Positions 18,894 to 26,377 of a stretch of 48,811 bases of DNA are shown here, piece by piece. Where the stretch lies: assembly GCA_028708425.1 (NCBI GenBank), contig JAQVYY010000027.1:1-48811 (forward strand). The letters run 5' to 3'. The stretch's first letter is position 1. Each line of letters starts with the position of its first letter. The stretch comes from Bacteroidales bacterium. GTDB lineage: Bacteria; Bacteroidota; Bacteroidia; Bacteroidales; Tenuifilaceae. Made by a program: the position numbers and the translations under genes. A model generated the notes under the pieces. It was given only the letters and a program-made list of their open reading frames with translations, was not told the DNA's origin and searched no databases.

Positions 18894-18926
18894 AAAAAAT
18901 GGCATGTAAAAAGCATGCCATTTTTC
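18894..18926. terminator. Bidirectional rho-independent terminator
   Basis: A stem centred on ATGGCATG and CATGCCAT, with flanking A and T runs extending it to about 13 bp and a 7-nt loop. It should end fhs transcripts on the minus strand. Confidence 0.8.
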
Positions 18927-18941
18927 TGTGTCTTTAATATT

Positions 18942-18990
18942 TAACCCGCATTATCATCAAATTTGTAAAAGATGAATGTAATTGGGGTTA
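18942..18990 (+). repeat. TAACCC/GGGGTTA repeat, 49-bp short form overlapping the fhs stop
   Basis: A short form consisting of the first hairpin joined to the terminal ATTGGGGTTA. Its last three bases (TTA, 18988-18990) are the fhs stop codon on the minus strand. Confidence 0.85.
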
Positions 18991-20658
18991 AAACAGTCCG
19001 CTAATATGCCCATTATTATCAACATCTATTTTTTCTGAGGCAGGTTCGGCTGGTAAACCAGGCATACGCATAATTTGCCCAGTGATGGGTACTATAAAAC
19101 CTGCGCCTGCTGCAATTTCGATTTTTCTAACGGTAACCACAAAGTCCTTGGGCCTGCCAAGTAGTTCGGGATTGTCTGAAAGCGATTTTTGTGTTTTTGC
19201 AATACAAACAGCGAGCTTATCGAGCCCAAGATTGTAAACCTTTTGTAAATCATTTTTGGCTTGTTGGGTATAGTCAACAGCTTCGGCACCGTATATTTTC
19301 TTTGCAATGGTTTCAATCTTCTTCTCTGGAGTCCAATTCCAATCATACAAAGGTTTATATTGACAATCACATGACGACACTATTTTAGAAATTTGCTCGG
19401 CTAAATCAATAGCTCCTTCGCCACCTTTACCCCAAACATCTACAACTGATACAGGAACTCCCATATCTTCGCCAGTTTTTTTAACAAGCTCAATCTCCTC
19501 GTCGGTATCGTTGCTAAAACGGTTTATAGCTACAATGGGGCAAATGCCAAACAAGCTCATATTCTCGATATGCTTTTGCATATTGGCTACACCCTTTTTA
19601 AGTGCCTCAACATCGGGTTTTGAAATATCCTTAATCGGAACGCCACCATGATATTTCAACGCCCTAATAGTGGCCACCAAAACAACTGCACTTGGCGATA
19701 ACCCTGATGATTCGCATTTAATATCAAAGAATTTTTCGGCACCTAAATCGAATCCAAAACCCGCCTCGGTAACAGTAATATCACTAAGCGAAAGCCCCAT
19801 TTTTGTTGCCACCACAGTATTGGTTCCCTGTGCAATGTTGGCAAATGGCCCGCCATGAATTATGGCTGGGGTGTTCTCGATGGTTTGAACAAGATTTGGC
19901 AGCATCGCATCTTTTAGTAGTGCGGCCATGGCACCCTCGGCCTTGAGATCGCGCGCATAAATCGGTTTTTTATCTAAAGTAAAACCTACAAAAATATTTC
20001 CCAACCTCTTTTTCAGGTCATCCATATTTTCTGCTAAACATAGAATTGCCATAATTTCCGATGCTGCAGTAATATCAAAACCTGTTTCACGTGGAATGCC
20101 AGATGTTGTTCCGCCCAAACCCACAATAATATTACGCAACGAACGGTCGTTCATGTCCATTACTCTTCTCCAATGAACTGTTCGAGGGTCAATGTTTAGC
20201 GTTTTGGTTTTACTCTGAACATTATTGTCAATTAGTGCGGCTAGTAAATTGTTGGCTTTCTCTACTGCAGCAAAGTCGCCTGTAAAATGAAGGTTTATAT
20301 CCTCCATTGGGAGTACTTGCGAATACCCACCGCCTGTAGCGCCACCCTTGATTCCGAAAACAGGACCTAAAGATGGTTCACGAAGTACAACGGTTGTTTT
20401 TTTGCCAATACGGTTAAGGGCTTGTGCCAAACCTATTGATACGGTAGTTTTTCCCTCACCTGCAGGGCTTGGTGATATGGCCGAAACCAAAACCAGCTTA
20501 CTCCCTTTTATCTTTTGCTGGTCAATAAGCTTAAGAGGAAGTTTAGCCTTGTACTTTCCGTACGGTATTAAATCGTCCTGATTAATACCAATGCTAGAAG
20601 CAATTTCATTAACAGGTTTCATGTTAGCTCCTTGAGCAATTTCAATGTCTGATTTCAT
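18988..20658 (-). CDS. fhs: Formate-tetrahydrofolate ligase
   Basis: The ATP-dependent enzyme that makes 10-formyl-THF from formate, feeding one-carbon metabolism and purine synthesis. It is also the entry step of the methyl branch in acetogens. The 556-residue length is normal. The P-loop lies in SPSPAGEGKTTVSIG near residue 65. The substrate motifs GATGGGYSQVLPMEDINLH and FANIAQGTNT are present. A promoter box lies at 20703. The stop codon is supplied by a short copy of the dispersed repeat. No folD or other acetogenesis gene is adjacent. Confidence 0.96.
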   Translation of the reverse strand: MKSDIEIAQGANMKPVNEIASSIGINQDDLIPYGKYKAKLPLKLIDQQKIKGSKLVLVSAISPSPAGEGKTTVSIGLAQALNRIGKKTTVVLREPSLGPVFGIKGGATGGGYSQVLPMEDINLHFTGDFAAVEKANNLLAALIDNNVQSKTKTLNIDPRTVHWRRVMDMNDRSLRNIIVGLGGTTSGIPRETGFDITAASEIMAILCLAENMDDLKKRLGNIFVGFTLDKKPIYARDLKAEGAMAALLKDAMLPNLVQTIENTPAIIHGGPFANIAQGTNTVVATKMGLSLSDITVTEAGFGFDLGAEKFFDIKCESSGLSPSAVVLVATIRALKYHGGVPIKDISKPDVEALKKGVANMQKHIENMSLFGICPIVAINRFSNDTDEEIELVKKTGEDMGVPVSVVDVWGKGGEGAIDLAEQISKIVSSCDCQYKPLYDWNWTPEKKIETIAKKIYGAEAVDYTQQAKNDLQKVYNLGLDKLAVCIAKTQKSLSDNPELLGRPKDFVVTVRKIEIAAGAGFIVPITGQIMRMPGLPAEPASEKIDVDNNGHISGLF

Positions 20659-20702
20659 ATTAGTATATATAAATATTTAGTTGATTAATGAACACTCCAT
20701 CC

Positions 20703-20710
20703 CAAATTTA
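20703..20710 (-). promoter_or_regulatory. -7 element for fhs
   Basis: It reads TAAATTTG on the minus strand, 44 bp upstream of the fhs ATG. Confidence 0.45.
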
Positions 20711-20829
20711 ACAGTTAAAAGTACAAAAGGTTTTATTCTTTCCAAATTCCGATCGCGGGGTATGTACTATTTGGATACCATATATTGTTATTAACCTGTT
20801 TGTTGTGGCTGATAAAAAAGGTGTTCTTA

Positions 20830-20860
20830 GGCCGCATTATTCATCCAAATAATTGGGGTT
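20830..20860 (+). repeat. TAACCC/GGGGTTA repeat, strongly deleted remnant
   Basis: CCGCATTATTCATCC is joined directly to AAATAATTGGGGTT, leaving only the two ends of the element. Confidence 0.6.
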
Positions 20861-20921
20861 TGGGCTTTTATTCAACAAAAGTATAGATTTTATTTTTTTA
20901 CACCTATTCTTTTTTCCCTTA

Positions 20922-20953
20922 TTGGGGTTAATATCATTTTTTGCTTATATTTG
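20922..20953 (+). promoter_or_regulatory. Promoter of the cobalamin riboswitch transcript
   Basis: TTG at 20922-20924 and TATATTTG at 20946-20953, spaced by 21 bp, match the Bacteroidota promoter. Transcription would start about 6 bp before the conserved riboswitch core. Confidence 0.65.
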
Positions 20954-20958
20954 CACTG

Positions 20959-21136
20959 TTTGCGGTTTAAGGGAATCCCGTGCCCTAACTAAATTTTTAG
21001 TAAAATTAGGAATTCGGGAGCAGTACCCGCTGCTGTAATCTCCATTAATCTGCTAGGCATCCTTGCCACTGTCTTTGTGAAAGTAAAAAGATGGGAAGGC
21101 CGTCCTAGTGGTGGAGTAAGCCAGAAGACCTGCCGT
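20959..21136 (+). ncRNA. Cobalamin (adenosylcobalamin-type) riboswitch
   Basis: The conserved elements appear in order: GGTTTAAGGGAATCCCGTG, then GGGAGCAGTACCCGCTGCTG, TGCTAGGC, GCCACTG, GGGAAGGC and finally AGTAAGCCAGAAGACCTGCC, which contains the B12 box. This is a textbook cobalamin riboswitch of about 178 nt. About 134 nt of expression platform follow before the DUF4465 lipoprotein start. Cobalamin binding is expected to switch off the downstream surface-protein gene. A spurious ORF crosses this region and is not coding. Confidence 0.95.
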
Positions 21137-21270
21137 TAAACAACTTCAACTGTAAGCTTTCGGGTTATGAAGCTGAAGATTTTGGTACCAATCTTCGTTT
21201 ATACACTTTCAATTCGCTCGTTTTTACAGTTTGAAGGTTTTAATGTTTAACCATTTTAATCTTTAAACAG

Positions 21271-21990
21271 ATGCAAAAAATTTCAAAACTTTTTCTTGTG
21301 GCCCTGGCATTGGCTTGGACTTTTTCGTTTACCTCGTGTAAGGAGGATGATCCGTATGTAAAGAAAACAATCGATTTCCAATCCGTTACCCTAAACGATG
21401 ATGGCTATTGGAATGGTAGCGATGGTTCTGGTTCGCTAACAATCGACATGGCCACTTTCAATAACGAGTATAATGACGAGTGGGGTGCGTGGTCAGGGTT
21501 TGCTTTTAGCAACAATACCGATATTGAAACCCCAGGCTTTTCAAACCAGTATAGCGCTTACATTCCTGCTGGTGCCGATGAAAGTAGCGCTTACGCTGTA
21601 TCGTATGTTAGTGGTGACGTTGCGACAATTACCTTTTTAACAGAGGTTAATATTTTAAGTGCTGAATTTACTAACTCAACCTATGCCTATTTTACAATCC
21701 TTAATGGTGATGCTTTTACCGACCCATTTAAGGATGGCGATTGGTTTGAACTTACAGTGGTTGGTTTTGATGCCGCGGGTGAGCAAGTGGATGAGGTTAC
21801 TTACCGTTTGGCCGATTATACAAATGGCAGTGAGTTTATAGCCGAAAGCTGGACTGAGGTTGATTTAAGGCCCTTAAAGGGCGTTACCAAGCTTGTGTTC
21901 AACCTCGAATCTACCGATGTTGGCGATTGGGGCATGAATACTCCAGCGTATTTTTGTATGGATAACCTTAGGTTTGAGTACTTAAAGTAA
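21271..21990 (+). CDS. DUF4465 lipoprotein under B12 riboswitch control
   Basis: The 239-residue product has a lipoprotein signal peptide ending at FTSC (Cys23), so it should be anchored in the outer membrane and probably surface exposed. The rest is a DUF4465 domain, a beta-rich jelly-roll-like fold with NGSDGSGS, DEWGAWSGFAFSN and NQYSAY near its start and an aromatic-rich YFCMDNLRFEY end. DUF4465 genes frequently sit in B12-regulated loci of Bacteroidota. A role in corrinoid capture similar to the BtuG/BtuH surface lipoproteins is an inference from the riboswitch 134 nt upstream. No BtuB receptor lies beside it. Confidence 0.85.
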   Translation: MQKISKLFLVALALAWTFSFTSCKEDDPYVKKTIDFQSVTLNDDGYWNGSDGSGSLTIDMATFNNEYNDEWGAWSGFAFSNNTDIETPGFSNQYSAYIPAGADESSAYAVSYVSGDVATITFLTEVNILSAEFTNSTYAYFTILNGDAFTDPFKDGDWFELTVVGFDAAGEQVDEVTYRLADYTNGSEFIAESWTEVDLRPLKGVTKLVFNLESTDVGDWGMNTPAYFCMDNLRFEYLK

Positions 21991-22032
21991 TTTTAAAAGA
22001 AGTAAAAGTCGTTGTCTAAAGAGTATTAAAAC

Positions 22033-22058
22033 GTCATTGCGATCGAAGAGAAGCAATC
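22033..22058 (+). repeat. TCATTGCGA...AAGCAATCT dispersed-repeat fragment
   Basis: The sequence CGTCATTGCGATCG followed by AAGAGAAGCAATCT resembles short imperfect palindromes scattered through many Bacteroidota genomes. It lies between the DUF4465 gene and the SUMF1-type gene. A small ATGCC/GGCAT hairpin follows at 22091-22105. Confidence 0.4.
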
Positions 22059-22170
22059 TGCATTTTTTACAACTGTTTAATTTATTTGTTATGCCTCTTC
22101 GGCATGTTTAAAAATTATAAACTTTTCAGACAACCACTTTTACTTATAGTGTCACATTAAACCCGGTGCT

Positions 22171-23685
22171 ATGCGGTGGTTACTTTCTTTACTTTTTACT
22201 TTTTTTAGTCTGCTCATGCTTGCCAATAACTTAGCGGTTACCAATGCTAGTGTCGAAGGCAAAATGGTTCGCTTTGATATAAGTTGGGATAATAGCTGGA
22301 ATCTAACCGATGAAGGTGGAAACAGGGATGCCGTGTGGCTTTTTTTGAAAGGAAGAACTTCTTCGGGCATATGGGAGCATATTAATTTAGCGAGTGAGGA
22401 TGCGGTACACTATGCAGGCGAAGATCTAGCCATTGAGCCTGTAACCGATGGCAAGGGTGTGTTTGTAATGCTAAATGCAGGTGTTTTTGGTAATGTTAGC
22501 CCCACACAAATATCCATAAGCGCAACACCTGATTTAAACGAATATAACCAGATTAGGATATTTGCCATCGAAATGGTTTATATACCCAAAGGGCCATTTT
22601 ATTTAGGCGATGGGGCATCCATTTCATCTCTTGTAAATACCAATGGCGAACCCGTTTTAGTATCATCCGAGGAAGCTTTAGACCCCCTGGGTATTTATAT
22701 ACATAATCCCAATACAGAGTTTACTCCTACCCAGCTGGCAGCAGCCTTACCTTACGATTTTCCCAAGGGATTCGATTCTTTCTACGTAATGAAATACGAA
22801 ATATCACAGCTTCAGTATGCTGACTTTCTGAATACCTTAACCTATAATCAGCAAAAAAACAGAACGTCTTTACCGCCAAGCGATGCCAAAGGAACTTTTG
22901 CCATGGTAAACCCATATGCACCCGATAGTCTTTATCGTAATGGGATTGCTATTTTTAAATCGGGTAAAGAGGGCTCACACCCTGCTGTATATGGTGTAAA
23001 CTATAATGCAAATTCTACCTACAACGATGATGAGGATGGGGTACATAGGGCAGCAAACTTTTTAAATTGGGCCGATTTAAGCGCCTACCTCGATTGGGCT
23101 GCACTACGACCCATAACCGAAATGGAATACGAAAAAATTTGCCGTGGTGCCAATATCCTGCCTGTTGAGGGAGAGCTTGCATGGGGAACCAGTTTAGCTG
23201 TTAATGCCAATACGGTTATGAACGATGGTACGATTTTTGAAACGGTTACCGAGAAGCCTACCGAAAATAGTGGGCTAGCAAATTTTGGCAATGTAGTAGC
23301 TATCGACGGTTGGGGCTTGCGGGGTGTGCTTCGTACTGGTTTTGCAGCAACTACCAGCACTTCGCGTATTGATGCTGGTGCAGCCTACTATGGTGTGATG
23401 GAGATGAGCGGTAATGTTTGGGAGCAAACCATAATGATAGGTGCTGGTGGTGAGCTGTTTACTGGATTGCTGGGAGATGGTAGTATTGATGAAAACGGAA
23501 ATGCAAACCAGCAGGGCTGGTGTAACCCTAATACTGCATTAGGCGTATTAATAAAAGGTGGAGCATGGGGTAGTGCCATTTCCGATGTGGGATCGTGGCG
23601 CGATTTAGCCGTATCCGATAGGTTCTACTCGCATTTAAAACCATCAACCCGACGAAATACCTTGGGAGGTAGAGGGGGGAGATAA
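22171..23685 (+). CDS. Exported SUMF1/formylglycine-generating-enzyme-like protein
   Basis: The 504-residue protein carries a signal peptide (about 1-18), an N-terminal beta domain of about 110 residues, and a SUMF1/FGE-sulfatase-type domain from about residue 130. That domain shows EMVYIPKGPFYLGD, FYVMKYEISQLQYADFLN, RPITEMEYEKICRG, MSGNVWEQ and a Gly-rich C-terminal end, RRNTLGGRGG. Such proteins in Bacteroidota are usually structural or binding proteins (GldJ/GldK-like) rather than true formylglycine enzymes. It lies downstream of the riboswitch gene and may be co-expressed; I did not see its own promoter. Confidence 0.82.
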   Translation: MRWLLSLLFTFFSLLMLANNLAVTNASVEGKMVRFDISWDNSWNLTDEGGNRDAVWLFLKGRTSSGIWEHINLASEDAVHYAGEDLAIEPVTDGKGVFVMLNAGVFGNVSPTQISISATPDLNEYNQIRIFAIEMVYIPKGPFYLGDGASISSLVNTNGEPVLVSSEEALDPLGIYIHNPNTEFTPTQLAAALPYDFPKGFDSFYVMKYEISQLQYADFLNTLTYNQQKNRTSLPPSDAKGTFAMVNPYAPDSLYRNGIAIFKSGKEGSHPAVYGVNYNANSTYNDDEDGVHRAANFLNWADLSAYLDWAALRPITEMEYEKICRGANILPVEGELAWGTSLAVNANTVMNDGTIFETVTEKPTENSGLANFGNVVAIDGWGLRGVLRTGFAATTSTSRIDAGAAYYGVMEMSGNVWEQTIMIGAGGELFTGLLGDGSIDENGNANQQGWCNPNTALGVLIKGGAWGSAISDVGSWRDLAVSDRFYSHLKPSTRRNTLGGRGGR

Positions 23686-23806
23686 CATTTTTTTTACTTT
23701 ATCAGCTTGTGCCAATTTGTTTTTTAATACGAAGCACAGCTTATTGGCCATAGGTGGTGTTAGTAAATAGTTGGTAAATAGTAGCGTGATTTAAACAAGA
23801 TAGTGT

Positions 23807-24241
23807 ATGAAGAATTTATACAAAATACAACTAATATTTTGCTGTTTTATCCTTCTTTTAGGATTCAGCTATAGCGCTGGAGCGCAACTACAGTATTCAG
23901 GTGGTGCAGGTGGAGGCTATGCCTCTACATCAATTGGTGCTGGTATGCATGTTACACCTGCCGATAGTTTGCCTACACCCACTTTTGGTGCAACAGTATA
24001 CCCCAACCCTTTAAGTGTAAACGATGTGTTTAAGGCAAAGTTTACGGGAGTAAATGATGGCGAAACAGTTTCTGTTGTTGTTTCTAACCTAATTGGTTCT
24101 AGGTTGTTTGCCGATGACCTTGAGGTTAGCAGTGAAACTACAATTAATTTACCGCACGAAAGATTTTCAAAAGGTATTTACCTTATTACATTTACCTATA
24201 AAACCAGCAGAATTACCCGCAGATTTAGCTATATGAATTAG
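23807..24241 (+). CDS. Small T9SS-sorted exported protein
   Basis: The 144-residue product has an N-terminal signal peptide (about 1-26, ending SAGAQ), a short Gly/Ser-rich stretch and a C-terminal type A T9SS sorting domain of about 85 residues. The domain shows the diagnostic VYPNPLS start, the VSNLIGSRLF strand and the KGIYLITFTYKTSRITRRF end. Almost nothing remains once both signals are removed, so the mature part is only about 30 residues. It could be a surface tag, an anchor or a companion of the SUMF1-like protein. It follows that gene after 121 bp. Confidence 0.78.
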   Translation: MKNLYKIQLIFCCFILLLGFSYSAGAQLQYSGGAGGGYASTSIGAGMHVTPADSLPTPTFGATVYPNPLSVNDVFKAKFTGVNDGETVSVVVSNLIGSRLFADDLEVSSETTINLPHERFSKGIYLITFTYKTSRITRRFSYMN

Positions 24242-24380
24242 CTTCTGTTTTTGCTACTTGTAAATTCCACAAAAATCATTGTTGTTTTGCATGAAAGCCG
24301 TTGGTTTATAATGAAATAGAGTAAGTCTGTAAATTATTCTAGAATCTCCCCTTTTTTACCTCAGCTTATTTTTCTGCCTT

Positions 24381-24530
24381 TAACCCGCATTATTCAATCA
24401 AATTTGTAAAAGATGAATGCAAATGCGGGTTACCCCGACATGGCCGAGTCCAATTTTGGGTAACAAAATTGGTTGTCAAACTTAGTCGTTGTTGTAAACA
24501 GCAATTCTTCAGACGAATAATTGGGGATTA
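24381..24530 (+). repeat. TAACCC/GGGGTTA repeat, full-length copy
   Basis: A complete 150-bp copy that separates the B12-controlled genes from the DUF134/NifX cluster. The end reads TTGGGGATTA, one base longer than the consensus. Confidence 0.88.
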
Positions 24531-24636
24531 ATGGTGAATTAATGGTGAATATCACCGCCTTAACTTGATTTAACCGTACTTTACATAGGTAAGTAACAAT
24601 TTTATTTCCCCTTTTAACAAAATAGTTGACAATTTA

Positions 24637-24668
24637 TTTGCTTTATGAGCATATGTTCATTAGTTTTG
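24637..24668 (+). promoter_or_regulatory. Promoter of the DUF134/NifX/MinD cluster
   Basis: TTTG at 24637-24640 and TAGTTTTG at 24661-24668, with 20 bp between them, form one of the best Bacteroidota promoters in the window. It lies 27 bp upstream of the DUF134 start. Confidence 0.7.
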
Positions 24669-24686
24669 CATTAAGCAAATGTTCAT
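24645..24686 (+). promoter_or_regulatory. Duplicated operator-like box around the cluster promoter
   Basis: AGCATATGTTCAT (24648-24660) and AGCAAATGTTCAT (24674-24686) are direct repeats 26 bp apart that flank the -7 element. The first lies within a near-perfect 16-bp palindrome, ATGAGCATATGTTCAT (24645-24660, one mismatched pair). This suits a repressor acting at the promoter, possibly the DUF134 product itself. Confidence 0.55.
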
Positions 24687-24695
24687 AGTCTAATT

Positions 24696-25298
24696 ATGGC
24701 ACCACGGGCACGAAAATTTCGAAAGATTCTAAATCCCCCTCCAATGAAGGGGTTTAAACCTTATGGTTACGATTTCGATGGAACCAATAAAGAACCTGTA
24801 CTCATTCATTTTGAAGAGTATGAAGCTTTAAGGTTGTGCGACTACGATATGCACAACCATCATCAAGCATCGGTGATTATGGGTGTGTCCAGACCAACAT
24901 TTACTCGTATATACGCATCTGTTAGGAGAAAGGTGGCAAAAGCTTTTGCCGAGAATAGGCAAATTAAGATTCAAGGCGGTAAGGTGTATTTCGATAGCAA
25001 CTGGTACAGCTGTAGTACCTGTGGATGCTTTTTTAATAATCCCAAGAGAGGTATTGATGCTGTTAATTGTCCCTTGTGTGATAGTAAGGATGTGGCTAAT
25101 TACGATATTGATACAGAGAGTGTTGATGCAGATGTCATCGGGGTGAAAAATATGGAAAAAGGCGCAGAAAGTCCTATAGATATGTGCGTTTGTGTTGGTT
25201 GTGGTTACGAAAAATTGCATAATCAGGGAGTCCCTTGTAAAACAGAGGTGTGCCCACAATGTGGGCAACGATTAACGAGAAAAATAAAGACTAATTAA
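24696..25298 (+). CDS. DUF134 predicted DNA-binding regulator with C-terminal zinc ribbons
   Basis: The 200-residue protein begins with a DUF134 domain (about 1-90), a predicted helix-turn-helix family; the VSRPTFTRIYASVRRKVA segment is the likely recognition region. The C-terminal half contains two CxxC-rich clusters. The first (CSTCGCFF ... CPLCDSKD) lies near residues 107-132, and the second (CVCVGCGYEK ... CPQCGQRL) near 165-193; each suits a zinc or iron site. DUF134 proteins are typically found beside NifX-like and MinD-ferredoxin genes in anaerobes. Here it is the first gene of that cluster and sits next to a duplicated operator, so autoregulation and metal sensing are plausible inferences. 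Confidence 0.88.
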   Translation: MAPRARKFRKILNPPPMKGFKPYGYDFDGTNKEPVLIHFEEYEALRLCDYDMHNHHQASVIMGVSRPTFTRIYASVRRKVAKAFAENRQIKIQGGKVYFDSNWYSCSTCGCFFNNPKRGIDAVNCPLCDSKDVANYDIDTESVDADVIGVKNMEKGAESPIDMCVCVGCGYEKLHNQGVPCKTEVCPQCGQRLTRKIKTN

Positions 25299-25324
25299 TA
25301 CTAACCAATAATAAGGAAAATATC

Positions 25325-25639
25325 ATGAAAGTAGCAATTACATCAACAGGAGATAGTTTAGATTCGATGCTCGATGAGCGTTTTGGACGTTGTTCGTATT
25401 TTGTAATATACGATACTGAGAGTAAATCAACTGAATTTATTCCAAATCCCAACAAGGAAGCCCAAAATGGGGCTGGTCCAGCATCTGTTCAACTTGTAGC
25501 AGAACGAAGTGCGAATAAAATTGTTTCGGGCGAATTTGGGATTAAGATTAAATCGTTAGCTGATAGCTTAAAAATTCAGCTTATAGTTGTAAAAGAGAAG
25601 AAAACAGTGCGAGAGATAATAGAAATGTTTAACAAATAA
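25325..25639 (+). CDS. NifX/NifB-type metal-cluster-binding protein (first copy)
   Basis: A 104-residue single-domain protein of the dinitrogenase Fe-Mo cofactor biosynthesis family (NifX/NafY/orange-protein fold). Its pattern is LDERFGRCSYFVIYD near residues 18-32, a GAGP turn in the middle and a VSGEFG segment. Cys23 in FGRC is the only obvious metal ligand. The family includes carriers of Fe-Mo precursors and the Mo-Cu cluster protein ORP. No nitrogenase genes are present, so a nitrogen-fixation role is unlikely. It starts 26 bp after DUF134. Confidence 0.88.
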   Translation: MKVAITSTGDSLDSMLDERFGRCSYFVIYDTESKSTEFIPNPNKEAQNGAGPASVQLVAERSANKIVSGEFGIKIKSLADSLKIQLIVVKEKKTVREIIEMFNK

Positions 25640-25651
25640 ATAAAACGAGTT

Positions 25652-25831
25652 ATGCCTAGGCTTGATGGAACAGGACCCGAGGGCAAAGGAGCCCGTTCGG
25701 GAAGAGGAATAGGAGAATGTGCAAAAGCTTCGGAAGAAGAGAAATTGAAAAAGTTAGGGAAAGGAATGGGTAAGAAGCGCAAGGGCGATTGTGGTCAGGG
25801 GCAGGGAAAACGCTTAAGAAGCGGTGAATAG
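25652..25831 (+). CDS. DUF5320-like mini-protein, Lys-rich
   Basis: A 59-residue ORF that begins 12 bp after the NifX-like gene. Its start, MPRLDGTGPEGKGARSGRG, matches the Gly-rich N-terminus of DUF5320 proteins (M-P-x-x-D/N-G-T-G-P), which regularly accompany NifX and MinD-ferredoxin genes. The rest is highly basic with two Cys residues. The function is unknown; it may be a small partner that binds a cluster or nucleic acid. Confidence 0.7.
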   Translation: MPRLDGTGPEGKGARSGRGIGECAKASEEEKLKKLGKGMGKKRKGDCGQGQGKRLRSGE

Positions 25832-25990
25832 TTACCGCTGAATTAGTGATTAACCTTTTGTTTTTACCACAGCTCTACTATTTTGAAAGTTGATATACCA
25901 TAACGTGTTGTCAGCTATCGATGTAAATCCTAACTGTAAGCGCTAGGTTTACTTGTTCGTATTGTTTAATTATATTTTTAATCATTTAAA

Positions 25991-25997
25991 AAGGAGG
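25991..25997 (+). promoter_or_regulatory. Strong Shine-Dalgarno sequence of second DUF5320 gene
   Basis: AAGGAGG lies 5 bp upstream of ATG 26003. Such a canonical ribosome-binding site is unusual here: most genes in the window start after AT-rich sequence. It supports the start choice and possibly high expression. Confidence 0.6.
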
Positions 25998-26002
25998 TAG
26001 TT

Positions 26003-26275
26003 ATGCCAGGTTTTAATCAACAAGGTCCAGCAGGGCAAGGCCCAATGACAGGCCGTAGAATGGGGCGCTGTACTAATTATGGCGCAGGGCAAACAGCTCA
26101 GGCAGCACCTGAACCAAATATAGGTCCAGAAAATATGCCCGAAGATTTTGCCCGAGGCTTCGGATTTGGCCGCGGAGCTCGCGGTGGTCGCGCAGGACGT
26201 GGCGGTCGCGGTTTTAATGGTCGCGGTCCAGGTCGGGGTCTAGGAATGCAGAACAGGTTTAGATCAAGGTTCTAA
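26003..26275 (+). CDS. DUF5320 protein with RGG-rich tail
   Basis: A 90-residue protein beginning with the DUF5320 signature GPAGQGPMTGRRMGRC (one Cys). A Gln/Pro/Glu linker follows, then a C-terminal tail of about 40 residues rich in Arg and Gly (repeats of GRG, GGR and FG). No fold is predictable beyond the N-terminal motif. The tail could bind nucleic acid or act as a disordered scaffold. It has a strong Shine-Dalgarno site and is followed by a large terminator-like hairpin, suggesting it is made in excess of downstream genes. Confidence 0.78.
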   Translation: MPGFNQQGPAGQGPMTGRRMGRCTNYGAGQTAQAAPEPNIGPENMPEDFARGFGFGRGARGGRAGRGGRGFNGRGPGRGLGMQNRFRSRF

Positions 26276-26282
26276 TGTTATG

Positions 26283-26337
26283 CGGGGCTGTTTTAACCCC
26301 AATTATTTGAACGAATAATTGGGGTTAAACAGCCCCG
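26283..26337 (+). terminator. Long hairpin terminator derived from the dispersed repeat
   Basis: CGGGGCTGTTTTAACCCC with AATTATT pairs, across a 6-nt loop, with AATAATTGGGGTT and AAACAGCCCCG. This gives a stem of about 24 bp with a single bulged T, followed by a T-rich stretch. The inner part is the palindromic end of the TAACCC/GGGGTTA repeat. It probably attenuates transcription between the DUF5320 gene and the second NifX-like gene. Confidence 0.8.
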
Positions 26338-26377
26338 TTTTCTTTCAAAAATCATGATTCAATAAACTTTATTACTT

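Noticed and set aside
20853-21038. A 61-codon ORF upstream of the DUF4465 gene
   Set aside because: It overlaps the promoter and the conserved cobalamin riboswitch core; the RNA explains the conservation.
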